Assembly: GCF_025147765.1 (NCBI RefSeq)
Contig: NZ_CP102265.1
Span: forward strand, 191,501-255,500
Source of the DNA: Blautia obeum ATCC 29174
GTDB lineage: Bacteria > Bacillota > Clostridia > Lachnospirales > Lachnospiraceae
Direction: 5' to 3'
Length of the DNA stretch: 64,000 bases
Both the position numbers and the translations under genes were made by a program. This document shows, one piece after another, positions 1 through 8,458 of this stretch. The notes under the pieces were generated by a model, which saw only the letters and a program-made list of their open reading frames with translations, was not told the DNA's origin and made no database searches. Every line of letters starts with the position of its first letter. Positions within the stretch are counted from its first letter, which is position 1.

Positions 1-1254
1 GGCATCAGTGCTTTGGGCGGAGGCATTGGAAAGGGCAGTATCTAAATCTTCCTTGCTCTGGAAACCATGTTCCTGTACATAGGCAACTGTCTGAGCCATC
101 ATCTTAAGATTAGACAGCTTTACTTTTTGTGCGTATGCCTGACTTTGCTGTGCCTTGATACAGTGCTGTAAATCTGTTACAAGTCGTAAATCAGATTTTA
201 TAAAAAGGAAAGAGTGTGTAGTTTCGTCAGTTTGGATAGAAGCTGACGATTTTGACTTTTCTGAAAAATCTGTAACTGGTCTGTCAGTAGAATGTGATTT
301 TTCTGCGTGTTGCCTGCTGGAGTTATCCTGGAATACCTGCAGAAGATGATTTTCTTCATAAAGCGTTCCAAGATTTCTTCCGGTGATGTATTTTTGACGA
401 TTAGGATGCAGGTAGCTGTATCTGCCACGACTGACTTTAAATGTAATATTATATCTATCAGACAGCAATCTGGAAAATTCTTCTTGTGATGTTGCCTGTG
501 AAGAAACCGTATCAATCGCATCACGAAGGTATTGCTTTTCCGTTTGAAATGTTGTCTGTCTTGGAGTAAGTCCTTTCTTTTTCAGTTCTGTATTGTGTTC
601 ATCGAGATTTTTTTGACCTCTGCGTTTTGCCCAGTATTCTTTTTCGGATATTTTTCTTTCCGCAGATGTCAGAAGATCTACTTGGTTTAGTCCATTGGAA
701 TGACACATATCCATAACTTTTTGTTTTAAGTAAATTCGGTATCTGTCAGAAAGATGATGTTTGTATCCAGATTTTGAATCCCGGTCAAATTCTATATAGG
801 GCTGTGGCTCGGTATCATACTTTCGCACACTGTTGATTACAATATGTACATGAATATTTCCACTGCCATTATGTCCATCAGTGTGGGTGCAGACAAGAGC
901 TTGGTGCCCGGGAAAATTCTCTCTGGCATATTCCACGCCAAGTTTCTGTGCCTGCTCTCCGGTCAGACCATGTTCTTCCTGATCTTTAGGATCAAAGCTG
1001 ATGATGTAGTGATGCGACTTAATCTCATTAAAAGATTGATTTTTATGAAAGAAAGCGTTAGTTTCCCGACATTCCGCATCAAATGTAAACGGATCACAGT
1101 TTATACCATCCAGATAATATTCTTCACGAAGAAGCATATTCCCATTATCATCAAGAATTGGTTTTTGCGTATATTCATCATGTTGGAAAATCAGATAGCG
1201 TTCAGCTTCTCCATAGTCGGCATTCTTGCTTGCAATATGTTTCAGGATTGCCAT
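1..1254 (-). CDS. Relaxase/mobilization nuclease, C-terminus cut by window edge
   Basis: The reverse strand reads open for 418 codons from the ATG at 1254 to the window edge with no stop. The protein begins MAILKHIASKNADYGEAERY, and an HUH-type metal motif of the form H-T-D-G-H-N...N-I-H-V-H-I-V-I-N-S follows at about residues 130-150. This is the relaxase core that nicks oriT and joins the 5' end through a tyrosine. The start lies one base after the mobC stop, so the two genes are translationally coupled. The later part is hydrophilic and probably helical. Family: MobA/Rlx-like of Firmicutes mobile elements. The C-terminus is not visible. Confidence 0.85.
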   Translation of the reverse strand, partial: MAILKHIASKNADYGEAERYLIFQHDEYTQKPILDDNGNMLLREEYYLDGINCDPFTFDAECRETNAFFHKNQSFNEIKSHHYIISFDPKDQEEHGLTGEQAQKLGVEYARENFPGHQALVCTHTDGHNGSGNIHVHIVINSVRKYDTEPQPYIEFDRDSKSGYKHHLSDRYRIYLKQKVMDMCHSNGLNQVDLLTSAERKISEKEYWAKRRGQKNLDEHNTELKKKGLTPRQTTFQTEKQYLRDAIDTVSSQATSQEEFSRLLSDRYNITFKVSRGRYSYLHPNRQKYITGRNLGTLYEENHLLQVFQDNSSRQHAEKSHSTDRPVTDFSEKSKSSASIQTDETTHSFLFIKSDLRLVTDLQHCIKAQQSQAYAQKVKLSNLKMMAQTVAYVQEHGFQSKEDLDTALSNASAQSTDA

Positions 1255-1255
1255 A

Positions 1256-1663
1256 TCAGTTTTCTCCTGTGTTATTTCTATTATTTGCATTGACAGTGGT
1301 AAAATCTCCAGCCAGTTTTATTACTTCATATTTTAATTTATAAATTTCAGAAATGCTCTTTTTGATTTCGTTGCGCATTTCCTGAGAATGGAGTCCACCA
1401 GTATTAAAGTAACGAGCTATCTGGTTCAGATTGCTACCAATCTTTCCAAATTCAGCAATTAATTTTTTTAACTCCGGTAAATCTGCCACAATTTCATATT
1501 TCACAATTACTTTTTTATTTGTTATCTGTTTACGGACATACTCTGCTAACGGGAGACTTGTTGCTTTTGCGTTTTCTGCAATTATTTCATATTCAGTATT
1601 GGTGAGACGGAGCATGATATGACGAGTATGCCGTAAGTTTTTATCTTTCTTTGGTCGTGCCAT
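1256..1663 (-). CDS. MobC-like mobilization accessory protein
   Basis: This 135-residue basic protein starts MARPKKDKNLRHT and carries an RHH-like segment (residues about 15-50, with a L-P-L-A-E-Y-V-R-K pattern). The later motif G-x-N-L-N-Q-I-A-R-Y-F-N-T-G-G at about residues 75-90 is typical of the bacterial mobilisation protein MobC family. Such proteins bind oriT beside the relaxase and help open the DNA. The ribosome site AAAGGAAC lies 6 bases before the start. The stop sits one base before the relaxase ATG, so the pair is an operon pointing left. The intergenic DNA upstream (1664-2031) is therefore the natural place for oriT. Confidence 0.85.
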   Translation of the reverse strand: MARPKKDKNLRHTRHIMLRLTNTEYEIIAENAKATSLPLAEYVRKQITNKKVIVKYEIVADLPELKKLIAEFGKIGSNLNQIARYFNTGGLHSQEMRNEIKKSISEIYKLKYEVIKLAGDFTTVNANNRNNTGEN

Positions 1664-1755
1664 TTTATAGTTCCTTTCAAAATAAAGATATTTCTATATA
1701 TAAAGCCGATTTAAAAATATCAGGCGGTAACACAATAAAAATATTTATGGATTTT

Positions 1756-1776
1756 TCGTGATAGATATGATCACGA
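1756..1776. repeat. 7-bp perfect inverted repeat, candidate oriT/MobC site
   Basis: TCGTGAT and ATCACGA flank a 7-base spacer, upstream of mobC. A second perfect dyad, TGGGGA-N6-TCCCCA, lies at 1840-1857. Dyads next to a nick site are usual in oriT regions upstream of mobC-relaxase operons. Which dyad marks the origin, if either, is inference. The rest of 1664-1936 shows no ORF. Confidence 0.4.
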
Positions 1777-1936
1777 TGCGACTGTTTTTTTACAGGAGCC
1801 AAGTCTGCATATTAGTGAAAAATGTATTATCTGAGGGTATGGGGAGCAGAATCCCCATCAAGATTGCCGGAAAATCGAAAGTCACGGAGTGAGTTTTGAG
1901 TTACTCAGGCGAAACTTGCTCTGGTATTAATAAAAA

Positions 1937-1965
1937 TTACATGAGTAGTCGTAATAATTACATTG
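1937..1965 (+). promoter_or_regulatory. LytTR-type operator P1 upstream of the peptide precursor
   Basis: Two TTACA copies start at 1937 and 1958, exactly 21 bp (two helical turns) apart, with a GA-R-TAGTCG block between them. A -10 box TATAAT follows at 1991-1996, 33 bp from the start of the second TTACA, with no good -35. The same architecture is found at 13030 and 13599. Direct repeats about 21 bp apart are the known style of LytTR/AgrA regulator sites. The regulator encoded at 10998 is the obvious candidate (inference). Confidence 0.75.
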
Positions 1966-2031
1966 TTAGATAATAAAACCAAAATATATGTATAATCAGA
2001 ATATAAACAAAAAGAAAGGAGGAAATGCTAC

Positions 2032-2172
2032 ATGTTAAATCCAAAATATGAAAGAACAGAAACTGCGGCTTGTGCAGGATGTACAGCAGCTCAGATTTTA
2101 GTAGGATTTGCACCAGATATGAATTATCTGACACTTGCATGCATTAGTAATGTTACTGCACTTGCTTACTAA
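2032..2172 (+). CDS. Putative RiPP precursor peptide (46 aa)
   Basis: A short ORF starts at the ATG at 2032, 6-8 bases after a near-perfect AAAGGAGG. The 46-residue product starts MLNPKYERTETAACAGCTAA and ends SNVTALAY. It has three Cys: C14 and C17 in a CAGC pair and C37. The gene sits between the regulated promoter P1 and a radical SAM/SPASM maturase, separated from the latter by a strong hairpin that would favour excess precursor over enzyme. No known family is recognised. The core is probably the Ala/Thr/Cys-rich part after about residue 12, and the likely modification is a radical-mediated link involving Cys (sactipeptide or ranthipeptide style). That assignment is inference from the neighbours. 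Confidence 0.75.
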   Translation: MLNPKYERTETAACAGCTAAQILVGFAPDMNYLTLACISNVTALAY

Positions 2173-2190
2173 ATTCAAAATTTTTACAGA

Positions 2191-2222
2191 AAATAGCTAC
2201 CAGTTTTCTGGTAGCTATTTTT
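2191..2222 (+). terminator. Hairpin between precursor and maturase (attenuating terminator)
   Basis: A perfect 13-bp stem (AAATAGCTACCAG with its complement) closes a TTTT loop and ends in five Ts. The maturase ribosome site starts only a few bases later. This layout is typical for a leaky terminator that lowers expression of the enzymes relative to the peptide precursor. Confidence 0.7.
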
Positions 2223-2239
2223 GGAAAGGAGGAACATAT

Positions 2240-3592
2240 ATGTATCCATTATTAAAATGGAATGTTGTTTTAGTGAAGCAATATGAGAAATCATATATTT
2301 ATAATTTAAGTAGAAAAGAAAATGGTATTATTGTGTCAAGCCATTTTATGTATGAAATAATTAATAAGGATGCCACATATATATTAGAATTGTGTAATGG
2401 TGCAAGAAAAATTGAAGATATCGTGAAAATATTATCTGAAAAAATAAAGCAAAAATCAGAAGATATAGAAACCATAGTGGACGAGTTTTTGCAAGAAAGC
2501 GTAAAAAAGGGATATATAGAATTTAGGGAAAAACCAAATATACAAAAAATCAAAGTTTTGGGAGATAGTGAATCATATACTCCTTTTCATGCGGAATTTG
2601 AGATTACTAAAAAATGTCCATTAAAATGTTTACATTGTTATAATAACTCGGGAAATAAAAAAGATGACGAATTATCATCAGATGAAATAATAAAAATTAT
2701 GAGTGATCTGAAACAATCTGGTGTTATAAAGGTAGCATTAACTGGGGGTGAACCAACTGCCAAAAAAGGTTTTACAGATATTTGCAGATATGCATCTGAG
2801 AATTTTTTAGCAGTAGCAGTAATGAGTAATGGTTATTTAATAACTGAAAAGATATTGCAAGAAATTTCTGAGTGTAAAAATAATACAGTCTTTCAGATTA
2901 GCATAGATGGAAACAAAGAACATCATAATATGATAAGAGGTGTGAAAGACTCGTATGAGAAGGCCTGTAATGCCATTACCCTTTTAAAGAAATATGGATT
3001 TAAAGTTGCTATTTCTTCTACATTTAATAAAGATAATATTTGTGATATAGAAGAAATAACACGAACAGTAAAAGAACTGGGAGCTATGCAAATAACATAT
3101 GGTTTGACTATGGATGTGGGAAGAGCTGCATCAAACGAATTAGCGAATCAATTAAATGTAGAAGAATTTTATAGCATAACATTAAAGATGAAAAAAGAAT
3201 ATAGTTCAATAAATTTTTTTGTTAATGTTTCGGATGAAGTTGGAGGGAAAGCAGAAAATGTTTCTTATAAAAATAATTGTGGATTAGGTTTAAATCAAAT
3301 TGCAATTCGAGAGAATGGGGATGTTTCTCCATGTGTATGTTTTTTTTATTCAATGGGAAATTTAAAAAAGAATAAGCTTTCACAGATTCTTACAAAAGAT
3401 GTTGGAAATACAATAAAGGATTTAATGTCACCGAATTTTTATCTATGTCATGAGTGCACAAATGGAAACAGTTGTACACAATGCATTGCTAATGTATATG
3501 AGAGTGAATTAACAAAGACGAATTGTAACTGGAGAACAGAAAATGAACGGGTTCTTAAAATATTAAATCAAATATTGAAACCTATACAATGA
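2240..3592 (+). CDS. Radical SAM/SPASM peptide maturase with N-terminal PqqD-like domain
   Basis: The start is the ATG at 2240, 7 bases after AAAGGAGG; a longer in-frame reading from 2135 would run back over the precursor and hairpin. The 450-residue protein has a PqqD/RRE-like N-terminus (about residues 10-95, with an I-L-E-L-C-N-G-A-R-K-I-E-D-I pattern), which binds leader peptides. A radical SAM CX3CX2C motif (CPLKCLHCY, about residues 125-135) and a TGGEP motif follow. The SPASM region near the C-terminus is Cys-rich (CGLGL...CVC...CHEC...CTQC...C) and should hold auxiliary iron-sulphur clusters. Such enzymes form thioether or C-C links in ribosomal peptides. The substrate is presumably the peptide encoded just upstream. 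It is followed closely by the TldD-like gene. Confidence 0.9.
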   Translation: MYPLLKWNVVLVKQYEKSYIYNLSRKENGIIVSSHFMYEIINKDATYILELCNGARKIEDIVKILSEKIKQKSEDIETIVDEFLQESVKKGYIEFREKPNIQKIKVLGDSESYTPFHAEFEITKKCPLKCLHCYNNSGNKKDDELSSDEIIKIMSDLKQSGVIKVALTGGEPTAKKGFTDICRYASENFLAVAVMSNGYLITEKILQEISECKNNTVFQISIDGNKEHHNMIRGVKDSYEKACNAITLLKKYGFKVAISSTFNKDNICDIEEITRTVKELGAMQITYGLTMDVGRAASNELANQLNVEEFYSITLKMKKEYSSINFFVNVSDEVGGKAENVSYKNNCGLGLNQIAIRENGDVSPCVCFFYSMGNLKKNKLSQILTKDVGNTIKDLMSPNFYLCHECTNGNSCTQCIANVYESELTKTNCNWRTENERVLKILNQILKPIQ

Positions 3593-3609
3593 AATTGAGG
3601 AAGGTTTGG

Positions 3610-4809
3610 ATGAAAATAGAAAAAAATTCAACAGAAATAATTCAGGAATATATGGTTTATTACTTGAATGGTGAAAGATTTGCTTCTAGTACGATGCAGG
3701 GAGGAAAAAGGGCGTATACTATTGAAAATTACGATAGACGATTATATGTCGAAAATAGTAAAGATATTTTTAGTAAAGAGAAAGAAAATATATTAGATAA
3801 ATTAGATATAGGGACTCTTATGTATGAAAATTTGGTACATAGTCTAAAAGTGGTAGGAACGGTAAAGAGAGTCCTTATTTCTATGATCTTGCAAAAACAT
3901 AAATATGTATTTGAAAAAGAAAAAACGGATATGATAAACAATGTCTTTGCAGAAGTAAATGTGACATATATGTTAGATGAAAGAATAATTCCTGTTGTTA
4001 GAAGAAGAAAAGTAATAAACGGAAATATTTGTAGTGCTTTGCAAGAAATTGTAAAGAGTATAGTGGAAAAATATAAAAATATTACAAAATTAAAAATTAG
4101 AAATCTTCAAACTGCAAAGTATAATGTAATATTATGTCCAGGGCAGGGAGGGGTTTTGATTCATGAAGGTATTGGGCATAATTTAGAAGGCGATATTTAT
4201 TTTAAAAAAGAAAGTCTTCTAAATAATATGTTAAAGAAAAAGATATTTAATAAACAAATCAATATAAGTGATAGTTGTAATGAAATTGATTATATATATT
4301 ACAACTTATCGTCGGATGGAAGTGTTACACAAAACGTTGATTTAGTAAAAAATGGAGTTATTAATGGATTGCTTAGTGATATGTATATATCCTCTTGTTA
4401 TGGCGTTGAGGATACTGGGAACGGTAGGTGTGCAACATTTGAAAATATGGCGTTACCACGTATGCGAAATACATATTTACACAATGGAGAAAAAACAGCA
4501 AATGAAATAATCGATAATATGAGAGAGGGGATCATTGCTTTAGAATTAGGTGGCGGGAGTGTAGATATTGTATCAGGTCATTTTGTTTTTAATATTGCAT
4601 TAGGAGGATATGTAAGAAATGGAGAAATTGTATCAATTTTACCACCATGTTTATTAGAAGGAAATGTTTTGAAAACATTAAATTCAATAAGTGAAATTGG
4701 AAATGATTTGGAATTTAAGTTTGCAAAATGTGTTAAAGATGGGCAGGAACTGGATGTATCTTATGGATGTCCAACTATTAAATTAGAAAGTCAACAAATA
4801 TTTTTTTAA
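3610..4809 (+). CDS. TldD-like metalloprotease subunit
   Basis: The start is taken at the ATG at 3610, 5 bases after GAGGAAGG; an ATG at 3589 overlapping the maturase stop is possible. The 399-residue protein holds the TldD zinc signature HEGIGH (H-E-x-x-x-H), followed by E/D residues. The C-terminal region has the family patterns G-N-G-R, S-G-x-F-x-F-N-I-A-L-G-G-Y-V-R-N-G-E and G-N-D-L-E-F. TldD pairs with TldE to degrade peptides or remove leaders, as known for microcin B17 maturation. Here it probably processes the modified precursor. It is co-directional with the maturase and is followed by a TldE-like gene. The sequence is very AT-rich and diverged from housekeeping TldD. Confidence 0.85.
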   Translation: MKIEKNSTEIIQEYMVYYLNGERFASSTMQGGKRAYTIENYDRRLYVENSKDIFSKEKENILDKLDIGTLMYENLVHSLKVVGTVKRVLISMILQKHKYVFEKEKTDMINNVFAEVNVTYMLDERIIPVVRRRKVINGNICSALQEIVKSIVEKYKNITKLKIRNLQTAKYNVILCPGQGGVLIHEGIGHNLEGDIYFKKESLLNNMLKKKIFNKQINISDSCNEIDYIYYNLSSDGSVTQNVDLVKNGVINGLLSDMYISSCYGVEDTGNGRCATFENMALPRMRNTYLHNGEKTANEIIDNMREGIIALELGGGSVDIVSGHFVFNIALGGYVRNGEIVSILPPCLLEGNVLKTLNSISEIGNDLEFKFAKCVKDGQELDVSYGCPTIKLESQQIFF

Positions 4810-5029
4810 AGTTTTGATATAAGCCTGTAAATAAATCGTAAATGTAAAGGAGAGGCTGTCTGAAAACTAAAAAAGTCAGATTTAAAAGCGTAAGTTAAGA
4901 ATCAATTTGAAATATCATTAAAAGAATAATGTGGAGCTAGAAGACGGTTTAACTATTCATTTTAAGACAAAAGTGGATGATGAAAACCATGTTAAATCAG
5001 TTTTCGAACAGACTGAGGGGGAGGTGCAT
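4810..5029 (+). other. Irregular junction between the tldD-like and tldE-like genes
   Basis: This gap is out of character for the otherwise tightly packed operon. It contains an orphan ribosome site (AAAGGAGAGG, about 4848) with no following start. The next stretch, GGCTGTCTGAAAACT, resembles an insertion-sequence terminus. A GTG-initiated frame from 4931 runs into the tldE-like ORF. A strong second ribosome site (GGGGGAGG) lies just before the ATG at 5030. It may be a scar of a past insertion or deletion. Nothing else is recognised. Confidence 0.4.
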
Positions 5030-6271
5030 ATGCAGATTATTCGTTTATCAGACAATATACAATTAAATGATTTTGAATTTCACGGTGCAAATGAAGAAGT
5101 TTTTAGTTCTGCATCTTGGAACGAAGAAATCCGTATTATTGATGGAAAGCAAACTATTATTAAAGGTGTAATAAATGGAAGTTCAATTCGAAAGAAGATC
5201 AAAAAAAAGATTTTATGTAAAATGTATAATGGTGTATATAAAAATGAGGATATTAGATTCGAAGATTTAAAGAACGAATATATAGAGTTACCTCTTAATA
5301 TCGAAGAAAAGGGTGTCCTAAAAAGTAGCGTTGCACAAAAAAGTAACAGATTAGAACTCGGTGAAATTATCGTAAATAAAAGAGATTATAAACAACTGTA
5401 TTTCAAATTGAAAAATGAATTAGGAAAACAAAATATAATGCTGATTGAAATGAATGGAATATGTCAATATGTATTATTCAATTTAATGACTTCAGATGGC
5501 ATTAAAGGATATGGATATAAAAATGTAATTAATACTAATTTAGTGTATAGAATTGGCGAAAGAATAGAAAGTAAGTCGCAAATATTTTTGGGAACAGATA
5601 TATATAGTTGTTTAGAAAAAACATTTGCTGAAACTGCTTGGGAAAAATTATGTGAAAAAGTCAATCTAAAAAAGTTTGTTCCAAATGATATAGATGAACT
5701 AATAATCCAAAGTAATGTTTTGGCTAAAATCGTTTATATTTATTATTTTACGATGCATGTAAACAACTTAAAAAACAGAAGCATGGAAATTAGTGAATTT
5801 TTAACAATTAAATTAAATGATTTTGATAATAAAACTGTTGGAGGAAATATAGATGGTTCAGGAAGGGCACTTAAAGAACAATATATATGTAAAGAAGGAA
5901 AAGTTTCATTATCTTATAGATCATTACGAAGATATGATTATCGTGAAAATATTCGATATAAACTGGATAAAATAAAAATTCTATCAGGAAATATAGATAT
6001 AGAATTAAAGAAAAAGGGACATATCGTTTTAGTAGATAAAATTTGTGGTATAGAGGAAAGCTTTAATCCGATTACTATGGATTTTACAGCATTTTTATAT
6101 GGGAAAGAATATCAGCATGGAAAATTAAAAAGCAGAATTGAAATTTCTACTAAAATAAATCTAGAAGATATACTTATAAAAATCTGTGGAGTTGGAAATA
6201 AATGCAAATATGAATTAGATGGAAATATATTAGCACCAGACGTAGTAGTAAAAAGAACAATATTAAAATAA
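5030..6271 (+). CDS. TldE/PmbA-like partner protein, diverged
   Basis: I choose the ATG at 5030 (MQIIRLSDNIQ), 5 bases after a strong GGGGGAGG; a GTG at 4931 would add 33 residues of doubtful origin. The 413-residue product lacks the TldD HExxxH motif, as expected for the TldE half of the heterodimer. The C-terminal third recalls TldE: N-P-I-T-M-D-F-T-A-F, then I-L-I-K-I-C-G-V-G-N and finally I-L-A-P-D-V-V-V. The N-terminal two thirds are not recognisable to me. It lies between the TldD-like gene and the ABC transporter, so it probably acts with TldD in maturation or leader removal. Confidence 0.65.
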   Translation: MQIIRLSDNIQLNDFEFHGANEEVFSSASWNEEIRIIDGKQTIIKGVINGSSIRKKIKKKILCKMYNGVYKNEDIRFEDLKNEYIELPLNIEEKGVLKSSVAQKSNRLELGEIIVNKRDYKQLYFKLKNELGKQNIMLIEMNGICQYVLFNLMTSDGIKGYGYKNVINTNLVYRIGERIESKSQIFLGTDIYSCLEKTFAETAWEKLCEKVNLKKFVPNDIDELIIQSNVLAKIVYIYYFTMHVNNLKNRSMEISEFLTIKLNDFDNKTVGGNIDGSGRALKEQYICKEGKVSLSYRSLRRYDYRENIRYKLDKIKILSGNIDIELKKKGHIVLVDKICGIEESFNPITMDFTAFLYGKEYQHGKLKSRIEISTKINLEDILIKICGVGNKCKYELDGNILAPDVVVKRTILK

Positions 6272-6284
6272 TGAGGGATCAGAT

Positions 6285-7007
6285 ATGTACTTAGAATTAA
6301 AAAATATAAACTTTTCATATGGAGAAAATGTTATTTTAAAAAATGTAAATTTTGGAGTGGAAAAAGGAGAAATTACAGGATTAATCGGAGCTAACGGAGC
6401 CGGTAAAACGACAATTATATATAATATCGTAAAAAAGCTTATTCCTAAAAGCGGTGAGATATTATTAAATGGAAAGTTGCTGAAAGATATTCAAATGGAT
6501 GAATTGAATATTGCATATATTCCGGATGAACCTGTTTATTATGAAGAGTTAACTTTGATGGAGCATTTACAATTTGTTCATGCGTTATATCCATCAAATG
6601 ATATAGATATACAGGAACTTGTAAAGCGTATGGAATTGCAGCCTCATTTACATAAAATTCCAAGTATGCTATCGAAAGGAACCTTGCAAAAAATGTTGAT
6701 TGCAATAGCAATGCTGCGAGAATATGAGGCTTTTATTGCAGATGAACCTTTTAATGGATTAGATCCAAAACAAATTAAAGAATTTAAAAATTTATTAATC
6801 GAATCAAGGGCTAATAATAAGGCAATACTGATTTCTACACATTTATTAGATATGGTGGAAGAGTTATGTGATAAATATATTATGATATGTGCAGGTGAAG
6901 TTATTGCAGCTGGAAGTAAACAAGAAATTGCAAAGAAATATGGACTTGATAGTAAAAAAAGTGTAGAAGAATTGTATCTTCAGATTATTGAAAGTAGGGA
7001 GCAATGA
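6285..7007 (+). CDS. ABC transporter ATP-binding protein
   Basis: This 240-residue ATPase has Walker A GANGAGKTT (about residues 36-44), a slightly degenerate signature LSKGTLQKM (about 130), Walker B AFIADEP with the D-loop FNGLD, and the switch His in STHLLD. It energises export, probably of the mature peptide, or gives self-protection against it. The ATG lies 13 bases after the tldE-like stop and follows GAGGGAT. Its stop is one base before the permease start, so the two are co-translated. Confidence 0.92.
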   Translation: MYLELKNINFSYGENVILKNVNFGVEKGEITGLIGANGAGKTTIIYNIVKKLIPKSGEILLNGKLLKDIQMDELNIAYIPDEPVYYEELTLMEHLQFVHALYPSNDIDIQELVKRMELQPHLHKIPSMLSKGTLQKMLIAIAMLREYEAFIADEPFNGLDPKQIKEFKNLLIESRANNKAILISTHLLDMVEELCDKYIMICAGEVIAAGSKQEIAKKYGLDSKKSVEELYLQIIESREQ

Positions 7008-7008
7008 G

Positions 7009-8289
7009 ATGAAAGTATATAAATTTTTAGCTTTAAATAAAATTAGAGAAAAAGTTCGGCTAATAAGAAATATGTATATACCAATTGTTGGATTAATAAT
7101 TTTTTTAGCAATGGTGCTTTCTATAATAGGAAAAGATTTTTTTAACATAATTAAATCTATAAAAATGTTTGATAGTAAAATCTATTTTATATCCTTTTTG
7201 TGTATGTTGGCTTCTATTATCTGTAAGATGAGAAAAAACAGTATGCCGCAAATCGTTGTAAAGCCTATGACTCTGTATTTATTTAATACAAGAAAAATTA
7301 GAGATGTATTTGTGCTCAAGTATGCTTTTTTTGTAATAAAATATGTGCTATTGTCATTGCTGTTGGCATTTTGTACATGCGGAAGTTTTCAATCAAATAA
7401 ATATGTGATGGTATTTGGGGGGTATACTATATATTTGATTGAAGGGTTGTTAGTTTCTTGGAATATTTATAATGTAATAAAACAATCATATATATATATA
7501 TGGAAAGCGATTTTTGTTTTTTTGAGTATTTTAACACTTACAAGTTGTACTTCTGTAATAATAGAATTTATTAATTTGGTTTGTATGATTCTGATATTTA
7601 TATATACGGCAAAATATTTGAATATAAATTATTTGAAATATGAGAATGATATTAAGTATTTAGATAAGGTTTTGGTAGCACAAAATAATAACGATACCAT
7701 ATTACTAAATCAGTACTCAAAAGAAAAAATTGCAAGAAAACTTTATGGAAAAGAATATATGCCGGACTTTTTAAAAAAATATCCATTGGTGTGGAAAGCA
7801 GTTATATCAATTAGTAGGATTGGTAAACTACCAATTATTATAGGAATTGTATGTTTTTCCTTAACTTTTATGATATATACGCTGCCAGTATTCTGGAGTA
7901 TACCAGTATTGGAGTTTAAAGAAATACGATATTTTTTGCTAATTTTTGGCGTCTTTTCATTATTTCAGTTTAGTATACAAGCTTTTTTTAAACAATTATC
8001 GGATCTTGTGGAAAAACAAAAAAATGGATTATATATACCTTTTAAGTTATCTAAAATTATTTTGCAATTTTCAATTATACCAACCATATATATTATAATT
8101 ATGTCAGTAATAGTAACAATTCTATTAAAAAGTCGTATTTATTTAAGTATTATTTTTGGAGTGATAATGGTGATGTATATATGGATAACGATGTACTTTG
8201 GAATAAAAAATAAAAATTTATTAAATAAGATATACACTGTATTAAGCATTATAGTTTTCTTGTTATCGAGTATACTTATGATTAAGTAA
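7009..8289 (+). CDS. ABC transporter permease (multi-spanning membrane protein)
   Basis: The start is the ATG at 7009, just after the ATPase stop. The 426-residue protein is highly hydrophobic, with an N-terminal pair of helices (residues about 22-70), more through 110-220, and a cluster at 280-425. A hydrophilic segment lies at about residues 225-265. No conserved motif is recognised beyond the ABC-2-like character. It is the last gene of the peptide operon before the insertion sequence. It probably exports the modified peptide or provides immunity (inference from position). Confidence 0.8.
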   Translation: MKVYKFLALNKIREKVRLIRNMYIPIVGLIIFLAMVLSIIGKDFFNIIKSIKMFDSKIYFISFLCMLASIICKMRKNSMPQIVVKPMTLYLFNTRKIRDVFVLKYAFFVIKYVLLSLLLAFCTCGSFQSNKYVMVFGGYTIYLIEGLLVSWNIYNVIKQSYIYIWKAIFVFLSILTLTSCTSVIIEFINLVCMILIFIYTAKYLNINYLKYENDIKYLDKVLVAQNNNDTILLNQYSKEKIARKLYGKEYMPDFLKKYPLVWKAVISISRIGKLPIIIGIVCFSLTFMIYTLPVFWSIPVLEFKEIRYFLLIFGVFSLFQFSIQAFFKQLSDLVEKQKNGLYIPFKLSKIILQFSIIPTIYIIIMSVIVTILLKSRIYLSIIFGVIMVMYIWITMYFGIKNKNLLNKIYTVLSIIVFLLSSILMIK

Positions 8290-8424
8290 AAAGATTGAGC
8301 AAAGGTTTGTGGTAAATTGCAAGTAATTTTTCCACCTAAAGAAAAAAGAACAAAATAAAATCATAAAAAATCCCGGTTTTCTGCGGTTTTCCGTTGCGGA
8401 AGATCGGGAAATATAGTACAATTA

Positions 8425-8448
8425 TTTTAGGCGGATAACCGCCTAAAA
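8425..8448 (+). promoter_or_regulatory. 10-bp hairpin just upstream of the transposase ribosome site
   Basis: TTTTAGGCGG and CCGCCTAAAA flank an ATAA loop, and the right arm runs into the AAAAGGAGGG ribosome site. In transcripts entering from outside, such a stem can mask translation of the transposase, a known way for insertion sequences to avoid read-through activation. The function here is inference. Confidence 0.5.
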
Positions 8449-8458
8449 GGAGGGCGTT

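Noticed and set aside
844..1293. Forward-strand open frame opposite the relaxase
   Set aside because: The reverse frame encodes a continuous relaxase with HUH motif; the forward frame has no ribosome site or recognisable motif.
2135..2239. Longer start for the radical SAM maturase
   Set aside because: It would overlap the precursor gene and the hairpin; the ATG at 2240 has an ideal ribosome site.
4931..5029. GTG start for the tldE-like gene
   Set aside because: No ribosome site precedes it and the added 33 residues do not resemble the family; the ATG at 5030 has a strong site.
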